64,000 nt of DNA from Mesorhizobium sp. STM 4661 (GCF_000359125.1 NZ_CAAF010000028.1:62001-126000); one strand, 5' to 3'. Positions 18,710-27,517 are shown, counted from the stretch's first letter. Translations and numbers: made by a program. Notes: a model not told the origin generated them from the sequence alone.

Positions 18710-19659
18710 CAGGCGGCCTCCTCGGTAGAGAAGCGCGGTCCGAAGACCTCTTTCCAGATGTCGTTGTCGTTTTCGGCAGAGGCATAATGGGCCACCTCCC
18801 ATGCCGAATTGGCTGCGGCGACGATCTCCTCGCGCTCTGCCTTGGTGATCCGCGAGGTCACGTTATTCTGGCTGTTGACTGGATCGAGGATGACGACGGG
18901 ATCAGAAAACGTGTCGTAAGGTCCGGTGTTTTCCGGAAAACGGATTTCCTCCTTCAGGCCGGACTGAGCGATATAAAGCAGGAAGTCCCGGAAACGCTTC
19001 TCGATGCTGCCGGCGTTGCCGTTCACCTCAAGTACGTGGGCCATGATGAGCTCGATATGGAAACCCTTCAACGCCTCAAGCTCCGCGTGTCGGCGCCAGC
19101 GCTTGCCGATACGAACAAGGGTGCGGAAATTCTTGTCGGCATCCTTACGGTCGCGGACAAATTTCAGTTGGCCCGGCGGATTGGTTTCCACCTTTGTCCC
19201 GTCACGAATGTCGAACTGCCAGCCGTAGCCTGGCCGATCAGGGTCCTCGATAATGGGAACCACATCGACCGAAAGCCCGGTTCCTGCAAAGGTGACCGTC
19301 GCCGCCTTGCGCTGGATCTCGAAATCTTCGACCGACTTGGTCGGGTAAATGTCGATCAATGCCTTGTGGATCGCGTCGACAAGCTGCTCCAGCGTGTTAC
19401 CGTCGGCATTGCCGGCCGACACGTAGATCACAAGATCGACGTCGACCGGATCCTCGTTGGTGCGGCGGAGGATGGTGTACTTGGCAAACGAACCGGCTTT
19501 GAGCACGCGGGTGATCTTAATGTCAGTGCGACCCTTGAGCGTCTTGTTCAGTTCGATGACAAGGCGGTCTACCTGCGCATGATACTGAGTGCGCTTATCA
19601 GCAGGCAGGCGCAGCACGTTGTGATCGTAGTTGAGCAGTGCGGTGTTCGTGAGCGGCAT
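18709..19659 (-). CDS. CD-NTase (cGAS/DncV-like cyclase) of type III CBASS
   Basis: A 316-residue nucleotidyltransferase that would make a cyclic oligonucleotide alarm signal. The catalytic GS motif GSFAKYT is at 56-62, the metal-binding pair DVD at 73-75, and a third Asp at D132 (GLSVDVVPI). The ATG at 19659 follows a GGAGGT ribosome site (CATGGAGGTCAGTC), which fixes the start against the longer frame to 19752. Partnering with HORMA and TRIP13 suggests the CdnC/CdnD-type clades, whose known members often make cyclic tri-adenylate; the product here is not predictable. First gene of the five-gene operon, divergent from the HTH-peptidase gene. Confidence 0.93.
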   Translation of the reverse strand: MPLTNTALLNYDHNVLRLPADKRTQYHAQVDRLVIELNKTLKGRTDIKITRVLKAGSFAKYTILRRTNEDPVDVDLVIYVSAGNADGNTLEQLVDAIHKALIDIYPTKSVEDFEIQRKAATVTFAGTGLSVDVVPIIEDPDRPGYGWQFDIRDGTKVETNPPGQLKFVRDRKDADKNFRTLVRIGKRWRRHAELEALKGFHIELIMAHVLEVNGNAGSIEKRFRDFLLYIAQSGLKEEIRFPENTGPYDTFSDPVVILDPVNSQNNVTSRITKAEREEIVAAANSAWEVAHYASAENDNDIWKEVFGPRFSTEEAA

Positions 19660-19793
19660 GACTGACCTCCATGACCTGACGCCGGTGCTTGGAGGGTGGC
19701 GAATGCGATGCCGTTTCCGAGCGGTTTCCAATTTGGTGACCGAATCGGCCACGTTACGAAGAAAGATCGGACTCCCTTGTATTTAATGCAAGT

Positions 19794-19837
19794 GTTCGGT
19801 TTACAATTTTTGCGAACAGAGCCAGTTTTGTAAACCG
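19794..19837. promoter_or_regulatory. Operator-like inverted repeat between CBASS and its divergent regulator
   Basis: CGGTTTACAA (19797-19806) is repeated in perfect inverse as TTGTAAACCG (19828-19837). An overlapping pair, TGTTCG (19793-19798) and CGAACA (19813-19818), nests inside. The site lies 19 bases before the HTH-peptidase ATG and 138 bases before the cyclase start, in A+T-rich DNA. It is the natural target for the HTH domain encoded next to it. Confidence 0.65.
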
Positions 19838-19855
19838 GAGCATCAGGAGGCAGGC

Positions 19856-20917
19856 ATGATTGGCAGAAGATTGAAGACCGCCCGCGCAGCACTTTCGCTA
19901 TCGCTAAGGGATCTGTCAGCCGTCATGGGGGCGATGGTGAGCCCTCAGGCGATCGGTAAGTACGAACGCGACGAGGACATGCCGAGTTCGCGGGTCTTGG
20001 GAGCGCTGGCCCGGGCCCTCCAGACCAGCGTCGACTATTTGCTGAGCGGCGAAATGATGTCGCTGGAGGGAGTCGAGTTTCGTAGACGGACGAAATCGTC
20101 CAAGGAGGAGAATTCCATCGAGGCGCGCACCATCCACCTCCTCGAGCGATACTTGGCTGTTGAGGAATTGCTGAAACTGCGCAGTCTAGATTGGGAGAAG
20201 CCGCGTGGCGCACCATTCCCGACAGCGGACGTCAGAGATGCCGAGGATGCGGCCCGATCGGTACGGGAGGATTGGGGACTGGGCATCGACCCCATCCCAA
20301 GGCTCGCCGAACTGCTGGAGGAGCGTGGTATAAAAGTCCTGTCGCTACCACTCACCGACTTAGACGGCCTGGCAGCGAAGGTCATGCGCAAGGACCGCGA
20401 AGCGGCGCGTGTGATCGTCATCAGGCGGGACACTTGGTCCGAGCGGAAGCGGTTCAGCCTCGCACATGAGCTCGGCCATATGGTCATGAGCCCGACTGCG
20501 GGCGTCGATCCGGAAAAAGCAGCACATCGGTTTGCGGGAGCATTCCTCATTCCAGCCGACGCATTGCGTGCCGAAATGGGCAGTCAGCGTTCGTCTATAA
20601 GCATTGGCGAACTGGCTGCCTTAAAGCGGAGATATGGTGTGAGCATCCAGGCAATAGCCTATCGGTGTAGGGATTTGGCCATAATCAATGCAGCGACGCT
20701 TTCGTCGCTCTATACGGTCTTTACCGAGCGAGGCTGGCGCTCGGCTCCTTTCGAGGAGCCGGAAAGAATTCCATTTGACTACGAAGAGCCGCATCGCTTG
20801 GAACGGCTTTGCCTGAGAGCTTTGACTGAAGGCGTGGTCGGACAATCACGTGCTGCCGAACTTCTGGGCATTTCTCTCGTCGAACTTGACAGCCGACTAA
20901 GCAGTTCGGAAGCATGA
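19856..20917 (+). CDS. HTH (XRE)-ImmA/IrrE metallopeptidase fusion, probable CBASS regulator
   Basis: A 353-residue protein with an N-terminal XRE helix-turn-helix (about 3-65, with SPQAIGKYERDEDMPSS) and a C-terminal zinc-peptidase of the ImmA/IrrE (COG2856) family. The active site HELGH is at 204-208 and a third ligand Glu is near 220 in DPEKAAHRFAGAFLIP. GGAGG precedes the ATG. Beside CBASS operons a separate HTH repressor and IrrE-like peptidase (CapH-CapP) induce expression on DNA damage. Here both functions sit in one chain and the gene is divergent from the cyclase, so an analogous derepression switch is inferred. Confidence 0.85.
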   Translation: MIGRRLKTARAALSLSLRDLSAVMGAMVSPQAIGKYERDEDMPSSRVLGALARALQTSVDYLLSGEMMSLEGVEFRRRTKSSKEENSIEARTIHLLERYLAVEELLKLRSLDWEKPRGAPFPTADVRDAEDAARSVREDWGLGIDPIPRLAELLEERGIKVLSLPLTDLDGLAAKVMRKDREAARVIVIRRDTWSERKRFSLAHELGHMVMSPTAGVDPEKAAHRFAGAFLIPADALRAEMGSQRSSISIGELAALKRRYGVSIQAIAYRCRDLAIINAATLSSLYTVFTERGWRSAPFEEPERIPFDYEEPHRLERLCLRALTEGVVGQSRAAELLGISLVELDSRLSSSEA

Positions 20918-20920
20918 ACC

Positions 20921-21406
20921 TTGCTAATCGTGGTTGCCGATATCGAGCCAGTGCTCGAACTCATGAAGGTTGGCTTGGCAGCTGACCTCTTTCGGCTGGA
21001 ACATGAGTTTTGTGCTTTAGACTTGTGCGTCGATGGGATTTGGCTTCCTTCTGAGGCGGCCCTTTTCTCTGGATTAGGCCTGCGGATAGAGGAACTTGAT
21101 GGGGCAAAGGTCTCAGAGGCGGTGCGCATCGTCAGAGAGCATCGCGAACTAGCGGTTCGAGATGCGATGGCGATCGTCCTCGCGGAAAGCCGTGGCGCGT
21201 CGATACTTAGTGTGAACGAGAGAATTGCTAAAATCGAGCGCGTTGGGTGCCGAACAGTAGTCAGCATGGCCTGGATTTTCGACGCTCTCGAAGAGACTGT
21301 GCCGCTGCAAAGGATGTTGCCTGCCCTCAAGTTGCTCGTTGGTAAGGGAAACTGCGGGCTATCCGATGCAGATACTCGCCGGCGAATAAGCAAATTAGAC
21401 CACTGA
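20921..21406 (+). CDS. PIN-like (VapC/DUF3368-type) protein
   Basis: A 161-residue protein starting three bases after the HTH-peptidase stop (TTG at 20921; GTG at 20930 is an alternative). It shows VVADIEPVLELM near the N-terminus and VRDAMAIVLAESRGASILSVNERI in the middle, the acidic-residue spacing and SVNERI segment of PIN-like ribonuclease folds. Such proteins often pair with HTH-IrrE peptidases in toxin-antitoxin-like units. Either a PIN nuclease controlled by the upstream peptidase or an accessory to it; catalytic completeness is uncertain. Confidence 0.65.
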   Translation: MLIVVADIEPVLELMKVGLAADLFRLEHEFCALDLCVDGIWLPSEAALFSGLGLRIEELDGAKVSEAVRIVREHRELAVRDAMAIVLAESRGASILSVNERIAKIERVGCRTVVSMAWIFDALEETVPLQRMLPALKLLVGKGNCGLSDADTRRRISKLDH

Positions 21407-21743
21407 TCGCCGTCCGCCGTCAGGAGCTACCGATGCCGGACTTCGGAAATGCGCTCCAAGCCACGCTGGGCGCGAAGGTATGCTTTCGGACCCCATCATC
21501 CCGAAAGCCGACCGACCGCACCCGGCCCCAAACCAGCCACGTTCGTCACGGGTTAATCGACCCTGCACGACGAGACACCGCGGAGGGAATACTAGTCCTG
21601 CTCCTGGTCCTTAGGTTCGCCAGACCATACGAGAGAATACGAAGGAAATGTGTGGCCAACATAACGTATTGATTTCCTGTGGAAAACGATGACCCTCCGG
21701 GCCTGCAACATTGGTCGCCCAGTTTCGGTGTTTTCGACGGGGT
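21407..21743. other. Intergenic region without supported gene
   Basis: Between the convergent PIN-like gene and the integrase. No convincing coding region, RNA or repeat of the tRNA-Phe end was found. Confidence 0.5.
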
Positions 21744-23069
21744 TCAGTGTGATTTTCGGAGGTTGGAGGTTCGTCTCGTCGTTTGGCGAACCGTCGCTGT
21801 TGGCTTCCAAACTAGACCCTCGCGAGGATGTATGGACAGCAGGCTTGCCTCGCGTCCCCCGATTGAGACCACCCGCGAGTTTTTGCTCTCGAGTTCATCC
21901 AGATAATCGGCCCACCATTGCATCATCCTGACGCGCTCTTCCCAGTGCTCTGCCCGGGCATAGGCGCGCCGAACGTCGTTGTTCTCAATGTGGGCCAGCT
22001 GCCGCTCTACGGCGTCCGGGTGCCACTTGCCGCATTCGTTTAGCAGAGTTGATGCCGTTGCTCGAAAGCCGTGCGCGGTAGCTTCTTCTTTGCCATAGCC
22101 CATGCGGCGAAGGGCGGCGTTAAGCGTGTTGTCGGAAATCGGACGCGAACCCGATCGAACACTAGGAAACAACAGCGATCCACCACCAGAGATTTCTCTA
22201 AGTGAGGTCAGGACGCTGACGGCCTGCGTGGAAAGAGGTACGCGGTGCGGCCGTCGCATCTTCATGCGTCCTTCAGGGATGCTCCACACCGAGCTTTCGA
22301 AATCGAACTCGTCCCATCCGGCCGCGCGCAGCTCGCCGGGGCGGGGAAACAGCAGGGCCATCAGCTTCAGAGCGGCTCGGGTTGTAGGCTGTCCGTCAAA
22401 TGCATTAATCGCCCTCAGCAAGCCTCCCAAGGCCTTAGGATCGGTAACCGCGGCACGGGGCGTGACCGTCGGACCGACGAGTGCGCCCCTCAGGGCGATC
22501 GTCGGATCTACATCGGCGCGTGCGGTTGCGATTGCATATCGAAACACGCTGCCGATGGTGGAGCGCATTCGCCTGGCCGACTCGTATCGACCACGAACCT
22601 CCACGCTGCGGAGAGCGGCAAGAATTGTGGCCGGGTCGATCTCCCGAACGCTTTTGTCCCCAAACGTTGGATAGGCAAAGTCGAGCAGCCATTTGACCTT
22701 GGTGATGGTCCGGTCGGCACGTCCCTCCTTCTTCAGCTTGTCGACATAGTCCTCCGCGATTGAGCGAAAGGTGTCCTCCGCCGAAGCCTTTTGCGACTTA
22801 CGCTCCTGTGCGGGGTCGATGCCACGTAGGAGGAGACGTTTGGCGGTATCGCGCGCCTCGCGTGCCTCAGCGAGGGAGATGAGGGGATAGCTCCCCAACG
22901 CCAGAAGCTTCTGCTTGCCGCCAAAACGATAGGCGAGGCGCCATAGGCGAGATCCGGTAGGCTGCACCCAAAGCTGGAGCCCGCCACCGTCAGACAATTT
23001 CACGAGCTTGGAAGCGGGTCGGGCATTACGGCATTTTACGTCGGAAAGAGCCATTTTCGGGACCTCCAT
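21744..23069 (-). CDS. P4-type tyrosine recombinase (integrase)
   Basis: A 441-residue integrase. The N-terminal DUF4102-type arm-binding domain (SDGGGLQLWVQPTGSRLW, GSYPLISLAEARE) is followed by a core-binding region and a catalytic domain with R248 (RPGELRAAG), HGFR at 333-336, H360 and nucleophile Y370 (RRAYARAEHW). The start is 23069, or ATG at 23054, which begins MALSDVKCR as in many relatives. It lies 198 bases from the 3' end of tRNA-Phe and is transcribed away from it, the usual layout for elements that integrate in that tRNA gene. The island would extend left from here. Confidence 0.94.
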   Translation of the reverse strand: MEVPKMALSDVKCRNARPASKLVKLSDGGGLQLWVQPTGSRLWRLAYRFGGKQKLLALGSYPLISLAEAREARDTAKRLLLRGIDPAQERKSQKASAEDTFRSIAEDYVDKLKKEGRADRTITKVKWLLDFAYPTFGDKSVREIDPATILAALRSVEVRGRYESARRMRSTIGSVFRYAIATARADVDPTIALRGALVGPTVTPRAAVTDPKALGGLLRAINAFDGQPTTRAALKLMALLFPRPGELRAAGWDEFDFESSVWSIPEGRMKMRRPHRVPLSTQAVSVLTSLREISGGGSLLFPSVRSGSRPISDNTLNAALRRMGYGKEEATAHGFRATASTLLNECGKWHPDAVERQLAHIENNDVRRAYARAEHWEERVRMMQWWADYLDELESKNSRVVSIGGREASLLSIHPREGLVWKPTATVRQTTRRTSNLRKSH

Positions 23070-23266
23070 TTGGCTGCATCGATACCATCAGGATCTCCAA
23101 TACCAGCGAAAATACCAGCCCCCCGCCTCGTTGGACCAACTGCGCCGAAATTCCACGAAACCCGACCATCCGCGCTTTGGGCAGCGAAATCAGTAAGTAT
23201 TTCAGCTAGTTGCCGAGACAGGAGAGTAGAAGCTTCGGCGAAAGGGACTGTCGGGAGAAGAGGGGA

Positions 23267-23342
<76 letters not shown>

Positions 23343-23489
23343 CTGTTCCGGCTAACGAAAAATCGCGCTCCGGATTTCTTGAAGGCGCCGTGGCGCCCCT
23401 TGAAAGCGCGTGGGTTATAGCATGGGAATCCGGCCTGTCCAGCGCTTAGGCGTTGATTTCAAGCGGGAAAGATCAGTGACCCACCCGAC

Positions 23490-23541
23490 TGTGATCCGGA
23501 AAAAGTGGAATCCGGTTTTCGAACGAGATCATGGTCAAGCA
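23490..23541. repeat. RIME-like rhizobial intergenic palindrome (degenerate)
   Basis: TGATCCGGAAAAAGTGGAA then TCCGGTTTTCG and a trailing GATCAT make an imperfect stem like the short palindromic elements scattered in Rhizobiales intergenic DNA. Compare 24469-24518, which has the same CCGAAAA/TTTTCGG core. Confidence 0.5.
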
Positions 23542-23569
23542 GGAGCACCCGCAAGCACGCCGAACAGCC

Positions 23570-23767
23570 TCATTTCTCGCCGTCGGTGTCTTCCTCGTCG
23601 TCGCGGGCCGAAATGACGTAGGCGCCCTTCAGCCAGCGGTTGAGGTCGATGTCCTTGCAGCGCGTCGAGCAGAACGGATAGGTCTCGCGCGCCGACGGCT
23701 TGCCGCATTCGGGGCAGGGGCGCCTGGGGCGCAGCGGCGTCACCTTGTCGTCCGGGCTCATGGTCAC
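23570..23767 (-). CDS. yacG: DNA gyrase inhibitor YacG (zinc protein)
   Basis: A 65-residue protein with the four-Cys zinc site CPECG...[15 protein letters not shown] that defines YacG, which binds GyrB and blocks gyrase. The acidic C-terminal tail ([10 protein letters not shown]) is typical. Start is ATG at 23767 or 23761. It lies after maf in the same direction, the usual rhizobial arrangement. Confidence 0.93.
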   Translation of the reverse strand: MTMSPDDKVTPLRPRRPCPECGKPSARETYPFCSTRCKDIDLNRWLKGAYVISARDDEEDTDGEK

Positions 23768-23809
23768 CTCGAATTCATGGCCGCCTCGAACTTGTTGCCG
23801 CCCCCAAAC

Positions 23810-24436
23810 TCATGGCCGGGCCGACATCCAGTTGGCGTGCACCTTGAACCCCTCGCCGTTGAGCAGCGCCACTGTCTCGTAGAGAGGCAGGCCGACGACG
23901 TTGGTATAGGAGCCGACGAGCTTGACGACGAAGGAACCGGCCAGCCCCTGGACGGCATAGCCGCCGGCCTTGCCGCGCCATTCGCCCGAGGCGACATAGG
24001 CGGCGATCTCCTCGCGCGGCAGCCGCTTGAAGCGCACCCTGGTCTCGACCAGCCGCTGGCGCAATTTGCCGCCCGGCGTGATCAGGCAGATGCCGGAATA
24101 GACCCGGTGCGAACGGCCCGACAACAGCCCGAGGCAGTTGGAGGCGTCGTCGAGCGTTTCGGCCTTGGGCAGGATGCGCCGGCCGACGGCGACCACCGTG
24201 TCGGCGGCCAGCACGAAGCCGGGCGCATAATCGTCTTCGGTGCTGAGCGACGCCAGCGCCTTCTCGGCCTTTTCCTTCGACAGGCGCTTGACCAGCGAAC
24301 GTGGATGCTCGGCGCGCAACGGCGTCTCGTCGACATCGGCCGGCAGCACGCGGTCCGGCTCGATGCCGGCCTGCTGCAAGAGTTCGATCCGGCGCGGCGA
24401 ACCCGAAGCAAGCACCAGCTTGTGCAAAATGCTCAT
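23810..24436 (-). CDS. maf: Maf-like nucleoside triphosphate pyrophosphatase
   Basis: A 208-residue Maf/YceF-family protein beginning [20 protein letters not shown], the family phosphate-binding loop SGSPRR. Further conserved points are [17 protein letters not shown] and a glycine-rich [12 protein letters not shown] segment. Maf enzymes hydrolyse non-canonical or ordinary NTPs/dTTP and slow septum formation. Located between infA and yacG, 42 bases before the latter. Confidence 0.93.
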   Translation of the reverse strand: MSILHKLVLASGSPRRIELLQQAGIEPDRVLPADVDETPLRAEHPRSLVKRLSKEKAEKALASLSTEDDYAPGFVLAADTVVAVGRRILPKAETLDDASNCLGLLSGRSHRVYSGICLITPGGKLRQRLVETRVRFKRLPREEIAAYVASGEWRGKAGGYAVQGLAGSFVVKLVGSYTNVVGLPLYETVALLNGEGFKVHANWMSARP

Positions 24437-24468
24437 CGTGATTCCGGCCGGGCTCTATCTCTTCGTTT

Positions 24469-24518
24469 GAGCATTGGATTTGTCCGAAAACCGCTGCGCA
24501 CTTTTCGGTCCAATGCTC
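24469..24518. repeat. RIME-like palindrome
   Basis: Outer arms GAGCATTGGA (24469-24478) and TCCAATGCTC (24509-24518) are perfect inverts, and an inner pair CCGAAAA/TTTTCGG extends the stem. This is the classic form of the dispersed intergenic palindromes of rhizobia. It lies between infA and maf and may form an RNA hairpin on transcription. Confidence 0.75.
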
Positions 24519-24526
24519 CGACGATC

Positions 24527-24745
24527 TTACTTGAAACGGTAGGTGATGCGGCCCTTGGTCAGGTCGTAGGGCGTCATCTCGACCAGGACCTTGTCGCCGG
24601 TCAGCACGCGGATGCGGTTCTTGCGCATGCGGCCGGCCGTGTGGGCGATGATTTCGTGTTCGTTTTCAAGCTTCACCCTGAACATCGCGTTGGGCAACAA
24701 TTCCGTGACGATACCCGGAAACTCGAGGACTTCTTCCTTCGGCAT
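24527..24745 (-). CDS. infA: Translation initiation factor IF-1
   Basis: A 72-residue S1/OB-fold protein with the invariant segments EGIV-like [40 protein letters not shown] and [18 protein letters not shown]-1 binds the ribosomal A site during initiation. Size and sequence are diagnostic. Part of the conserved minus-strand block. Confidence 0.98.
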   Translation of the reverse strand: MPKEEVLEFPGIVTELLPNAMFRVKLENEHEIIAHTAGRMRKNRIRVLTGDKVLVEMTPYDLTKGRITYRFK

Positions 24746-24832
24746 TCGATACCTTTGCTTGGATGGCGGTTCCAGCGCCCCGGCCGGAATTTGGGCGGAA
24801 CCTATATGATAATCGTGCGCTTGTGAACATGC

Positions 24833-25252
24833 TTAATCCGTGGCGTTTTTGGCCTCGGCGTTGAGAAAACGGCCGGTAATCCGCGCCTTCAGCCGCTCGC
24901 GCACGTCGCGATAGGCGGCCATGACCTGCTCGCGCGTGCCGCCTATATTTGTCGGGTCCGGCGTCGGCCAGTATTCGACGTCGACGGCGAGCGAGCGGGT
25001 GAGTTCGAGCGCGGTGTGATGCGCTTCCGGCGCCAGCGTGACGATCAGGTCGAAATAGTCGTCCTCGAGATCGTCCAGGGTTCTGGGGTGACGCTCGCCC
25101 AGCGACAGGCCGTCCTCGGCAAGCACGGCGTCGACGAACGGATCGCGCTCACCGGCGCGCACACCGGCCGAGGCGACGAAAATCGTGGCCGGAAGCGCCT
25201 GGCGCGCCAGCAACTCGGCCATCGGCGAGCGCACGGCGTTCATCCCGCACAC
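24833..25252 (-). CDS. Low-molecular-weight phosphotyrosine phosphatase family protein
   Basis: Small phosphatase/ArsC-like protein with the P-loop CGMNAVRS (C(X)5R) and the general-acid region WPTPDPTNIGGT. The first usual start codon, GTG at 25252, falls one residue before the catalytic Cys, which would delete the first beta strand. The frame stays open upstream to a TAG shared with the UPF0262 stop and encodes LAAGSPPRSILFV, a normal N-terminus, so true initiation is probably at a CTG near 25285 or another non-standard codon. Otherwise typical in length (about 150 residues). Confidence 0.85.
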   Translation of the reverse strand: MCGMNAVRSPMAELLARQALPATIFVASAGVRAGERDPFVDAVLAEDGLSLGERHPRTLDDLEDDYFDLIVTLAPEAHHTALELTRSLAVDVEYWPTPDPTNIGGTREQVMAAYRDVRERLKARITGRFLNAEAKNATD

Positions 25253-25291
25253 GAACAGGATCGAGCGGGGCGGGGAGCCGGCGGCCAGGGT

Positions 25292-25777
25292 CTAACCCCG
25301 CCAGTGCAGCACGCAGACCAGCGTGAACAGCCGGCGCGCCGTGTCGAAGTCGATGTCGATCTTGCCGGCAAGCCGGTCCATCAGCGTCTGCGAGCCTTCA
25401 TTGTGCAGGCCGCGCCGGCCCATGTCGATCGCCTCGATATGACTGGGCGTCGAGGAGCGGATGGCGTCGTAATAGCTTTCGCAGATCAGGTAGTAATCCT
25501 TGACGATGCGCCTGAGCGGCGTCAGCGACAGGATGTGGGTGACCACCTCGGCGCCGTCCTCGCGCGTCACCGCGAAGACCAGGCGGGACTCGGCCAGCGA
25601 CAGCTTCAGCCGGTAGGGCCCGGCGCCGTCGTCATTGATCGGCCGGAAGCTGTTCTCCTCGATCAGGTCGAAGATCGCCACCGCCCGCTCATGCTCGACA
25701 TCGGGCGTCGAGCGGCCGATCGATTCGTCGAGTTCGACATCGATCAGCCTGGCACTGGTTCGATCGTAGTCCGACAT
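25292..25777 (-). CDS. UPF0262 family protein
   Basis: A 161-residue soluble protein of the alphaproteobacterial UPF0262 family, recognised from [20 protein letters not shown] and the C-terminal [24 protein letters not shown]. Function unknown. It sits six bases after hisD and overlaps the reading frame of the phosphatase downstream, the standard rhizobial order. Confidence 0.92.
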   Translation of the reverse strand: MSDYDRTSARLIDVELDESIGRSTPDVEHERAVAIFDLIEENSFRPINDDGAGPYRLKLSLAESRLVFAVTREDGAEVVTHILSLTPLRRIVKDYYLICESYYDAIRSSTPSHIEAIDMGRRGLHNEGSQTLMDRLAGKIDIDFDTARRLFTLVCVLHWRG

Positions 25778-25783
25778 GTCAGC

Positions 25784-27076
25784 CTACATGTTCAGCCGTA
25801 TGGCGACGGAGCGGCCATGCGCGTCGAGGCCTTCCGCCTTTGCCAGCGCGATGGCCGCGGGCGCCAGCAGCCGCAACTGCTCCGGCCCGAGCTTCAGGAT
25901 CGAGGTGCGCTTGACGAAATCGAGCACTGACAAGCCCGACGAGAAGCGCGCCGAGCGCGCCGTCGGCAGCACGTGGTTGGAGCCGCCGACATAGTCGCCG
26001 ATGGCTTCAGGCGTGTGGCGGCCGAGAAAGACGGCGCCGGCGTTGCGCATCCGCGAAAGGAAGCCCTCGGCATCGTCGATTGCCAACTCGACATGTTCGG
26101 CCGCGATGCGGTCGACCAGCGGCAGCGCCGCGTCGATCGAAGGCACCAGGATCACGGCGCCGAAGTCGCGCCAGCTCGCCGCCGCCGTCTCCCCGCGCGA
26201 CAGGCTTTGCAACTGGCGTTCGACCGCCTGTTCGACCGCTATGCCGAAGGCCGGATCGTCGGTGACCAGGATCGACTGCGCCGACACGTCATGCTCGGCC
26301 TGGGCGAGCAGGTCGGCGGCGATCCAGTCCGGATTATTGCTGCCGTCGGCCACCACCAGCACTTCCGAAGGCCCGGCGATCATGTCGATGCCGACGGTGC
26401 CGAACACCTGGCGCTTGGCCGCCGCGACATAGGCATTGCCCGGTCCGACGATCTTGGCGACGGGCTTTATGGTCTCGGTTCCATAGGCGAGTGCCGCGAT
26501 CGCCTGCGCGCCGCCGACGCGGTAGATCTCGGAAACCCCGGCGAGATCGGCCGCGACCAGCACCAGCGGCGGCACGGCGCCGCCGGAGGCGGGCACGGCA
26601 ATCGCAATGCGCTCGACGCCGGCGACCTTGGCTGGAATGGCATTCATCAGCACCGAGCTTGGATAGCTCGCCGTGCCGCCCGGCACATAGAGCCCGACCG
26701 CCTCGATCGCCGTCCAGCGCGCGCCGAGTTCGACGCCGGCGGCGTCGGTATAGCGGTCGTCCTTCGGCCGCTGCCGCTCGTGATAGGCGCGGATGCGGTC
26801 GCGGGCGAATTCGAGCGCCCCGATCGTCTGCGCGTCGGCGCCCTCATAAGCGCGGGCGATCTCGTCCTTCGCCACGGCGATGCCGAGGCTTTTCAGGTCG
26901 GCCTGGTCGAACTTCCTGGTGTAGTCGATCAACGCCGCGTCGCCCTCGGCGCGCACCCGCGCGATGATCTGGCGCACCACGGCCTCGACATCGGCGGAAA
27001 CCTCCCGCTTGGTCAACAGGAATGCGGCGAAACGCGGCTCGAAATCGGCGTCGGATTGGCGAAGCGTGATGGCCAT
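25784..27076 (-). CDS. hisD: Histidinol dehydrogenase
   Basis: A 430-residue enzyme catalysing the last two oxidations of histidine synthesis (histidinol to histidine, NAD-dependent). Typical motifs are YVPGGTASYPSSVLMNAIPA, GPGNAYVAAAKRQVFG, AGPSEVLVVAD, the zinc-binding LAQAEHD and EHVELA near the C-terminal third. Starts MAITLRQSDADFE. Ten bases separate it from the DUF2948 gene before it. Confidence 0.97.
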   Translation of the reverse strand: MAITLRQSDADFEPRFAAFLLTKREVSADVEAVVRQIIARVRAEGDAALIDYTRKFDQADLKSLGIAVAKDEIARAYEGADAQTIGALEFARDRIRAYHERQRPKDDRYTDAAGVELGARWTAIEAVGLYVPGGTASYPSSVLMNAIPAKVAGVERIAIAVPASGGAVPPLVLVAADLAGVSEIYRVGGAQAIAALAYGTETIKPVAKIVGPGNAYVAAAKRQVFGTVGIDMIAGPSEVLVVADGSNNPDWIAADLLAQAEHDVSAQSILVTDDPAFGIAVEQAVERQLQSLSRGETAAASWRDFGAVILVPSIDAALPLVDRIAAEHVELAIDDAEGFLSRMRNAGAVFLGRHTPEAIGDYVGGSNHVLPTARSARFSSGLSVLDFVKRTSILKLGPEQLRLLAPAAIALAKAEGLDAHGRSVAIRLNM

Positions 27077-27085
27077 CTCTAGCGC

Positions 27086-27517
27086 TCAGGCTCTGTGGAC
27101 GGGACGCGACGTCGCTTCCCAGGCGCCGCCGATGTCGGCCAGCCGCGCCTCGATGCATTCGACATCGAGCATGATCGCGCCGCCGCCCGCAAAGATCAGC
27201 TCGACGATGCCGGCGGGCTTGTCGATCCCGACGAAGCTGATCGCCAGCAGCGACAGAACCTCTTCCGGCCTGTCGCGGGCAATGCCGCTGGTCTTGGCGC
27301 CCAGCACCCGGTCGAAATGCAGCACGGCCTGCCGCCGCTCATTGTGCTGGCGCAACACGCCCGATTTCGCCTCCCAGACGAAGCGGTTCATGGTCAGCAC
27401 GAAGCGCTTGGCCGCCGGCAGGTATTCGAGGTCGCCGACCTTCAGCACGGCGTCCTGGACATGGGCCGAGACGATGCTCAGATCCTGATCGTCGAGCGCG
27501 ACAAGCTTGAGAGCCAT
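27086..27517 (-). CDS. DUF2948 family protein
   Basis: A 143-residue protein starting MALKLVALDDQDLSIVSAHVQDAVLKVG, characteristic of DUF2948, found in alphaproteobacteria between murA and hisD. It has FVWEAK and RRQAVLHFDRV motifs. Function unknown; no signal peptide or membrane segment seen. Confidence 0.9.
   Translation of the reverse strand: MALKLVALDDQDLSIVSAHVQDAVLKVGDLEYLPAAKRFVLTMNRFVWEAKSGVLRQHNERRQAVLHFDRVLGAKTSGIARDRPEEVLSLLAISFVGIDKPAGIVELIFAGGGAIMLDVECIEARLADIGGAWEATSRPVHRA

Noticed and set aside
15602..19659. NucC as CBASS effector
   Set aside because: No protein in the operon shows a NucC-type endonuclease motif; the fourth gene has a different two-domain layout.
25973..27082. 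A 369-codon frame antisense to hisD
   Set aside because: Shadow of hisD; no ribosome site or recognisable domain. The same applies to long antisense frames over murA, edd, zwf and glutamine synthetase.
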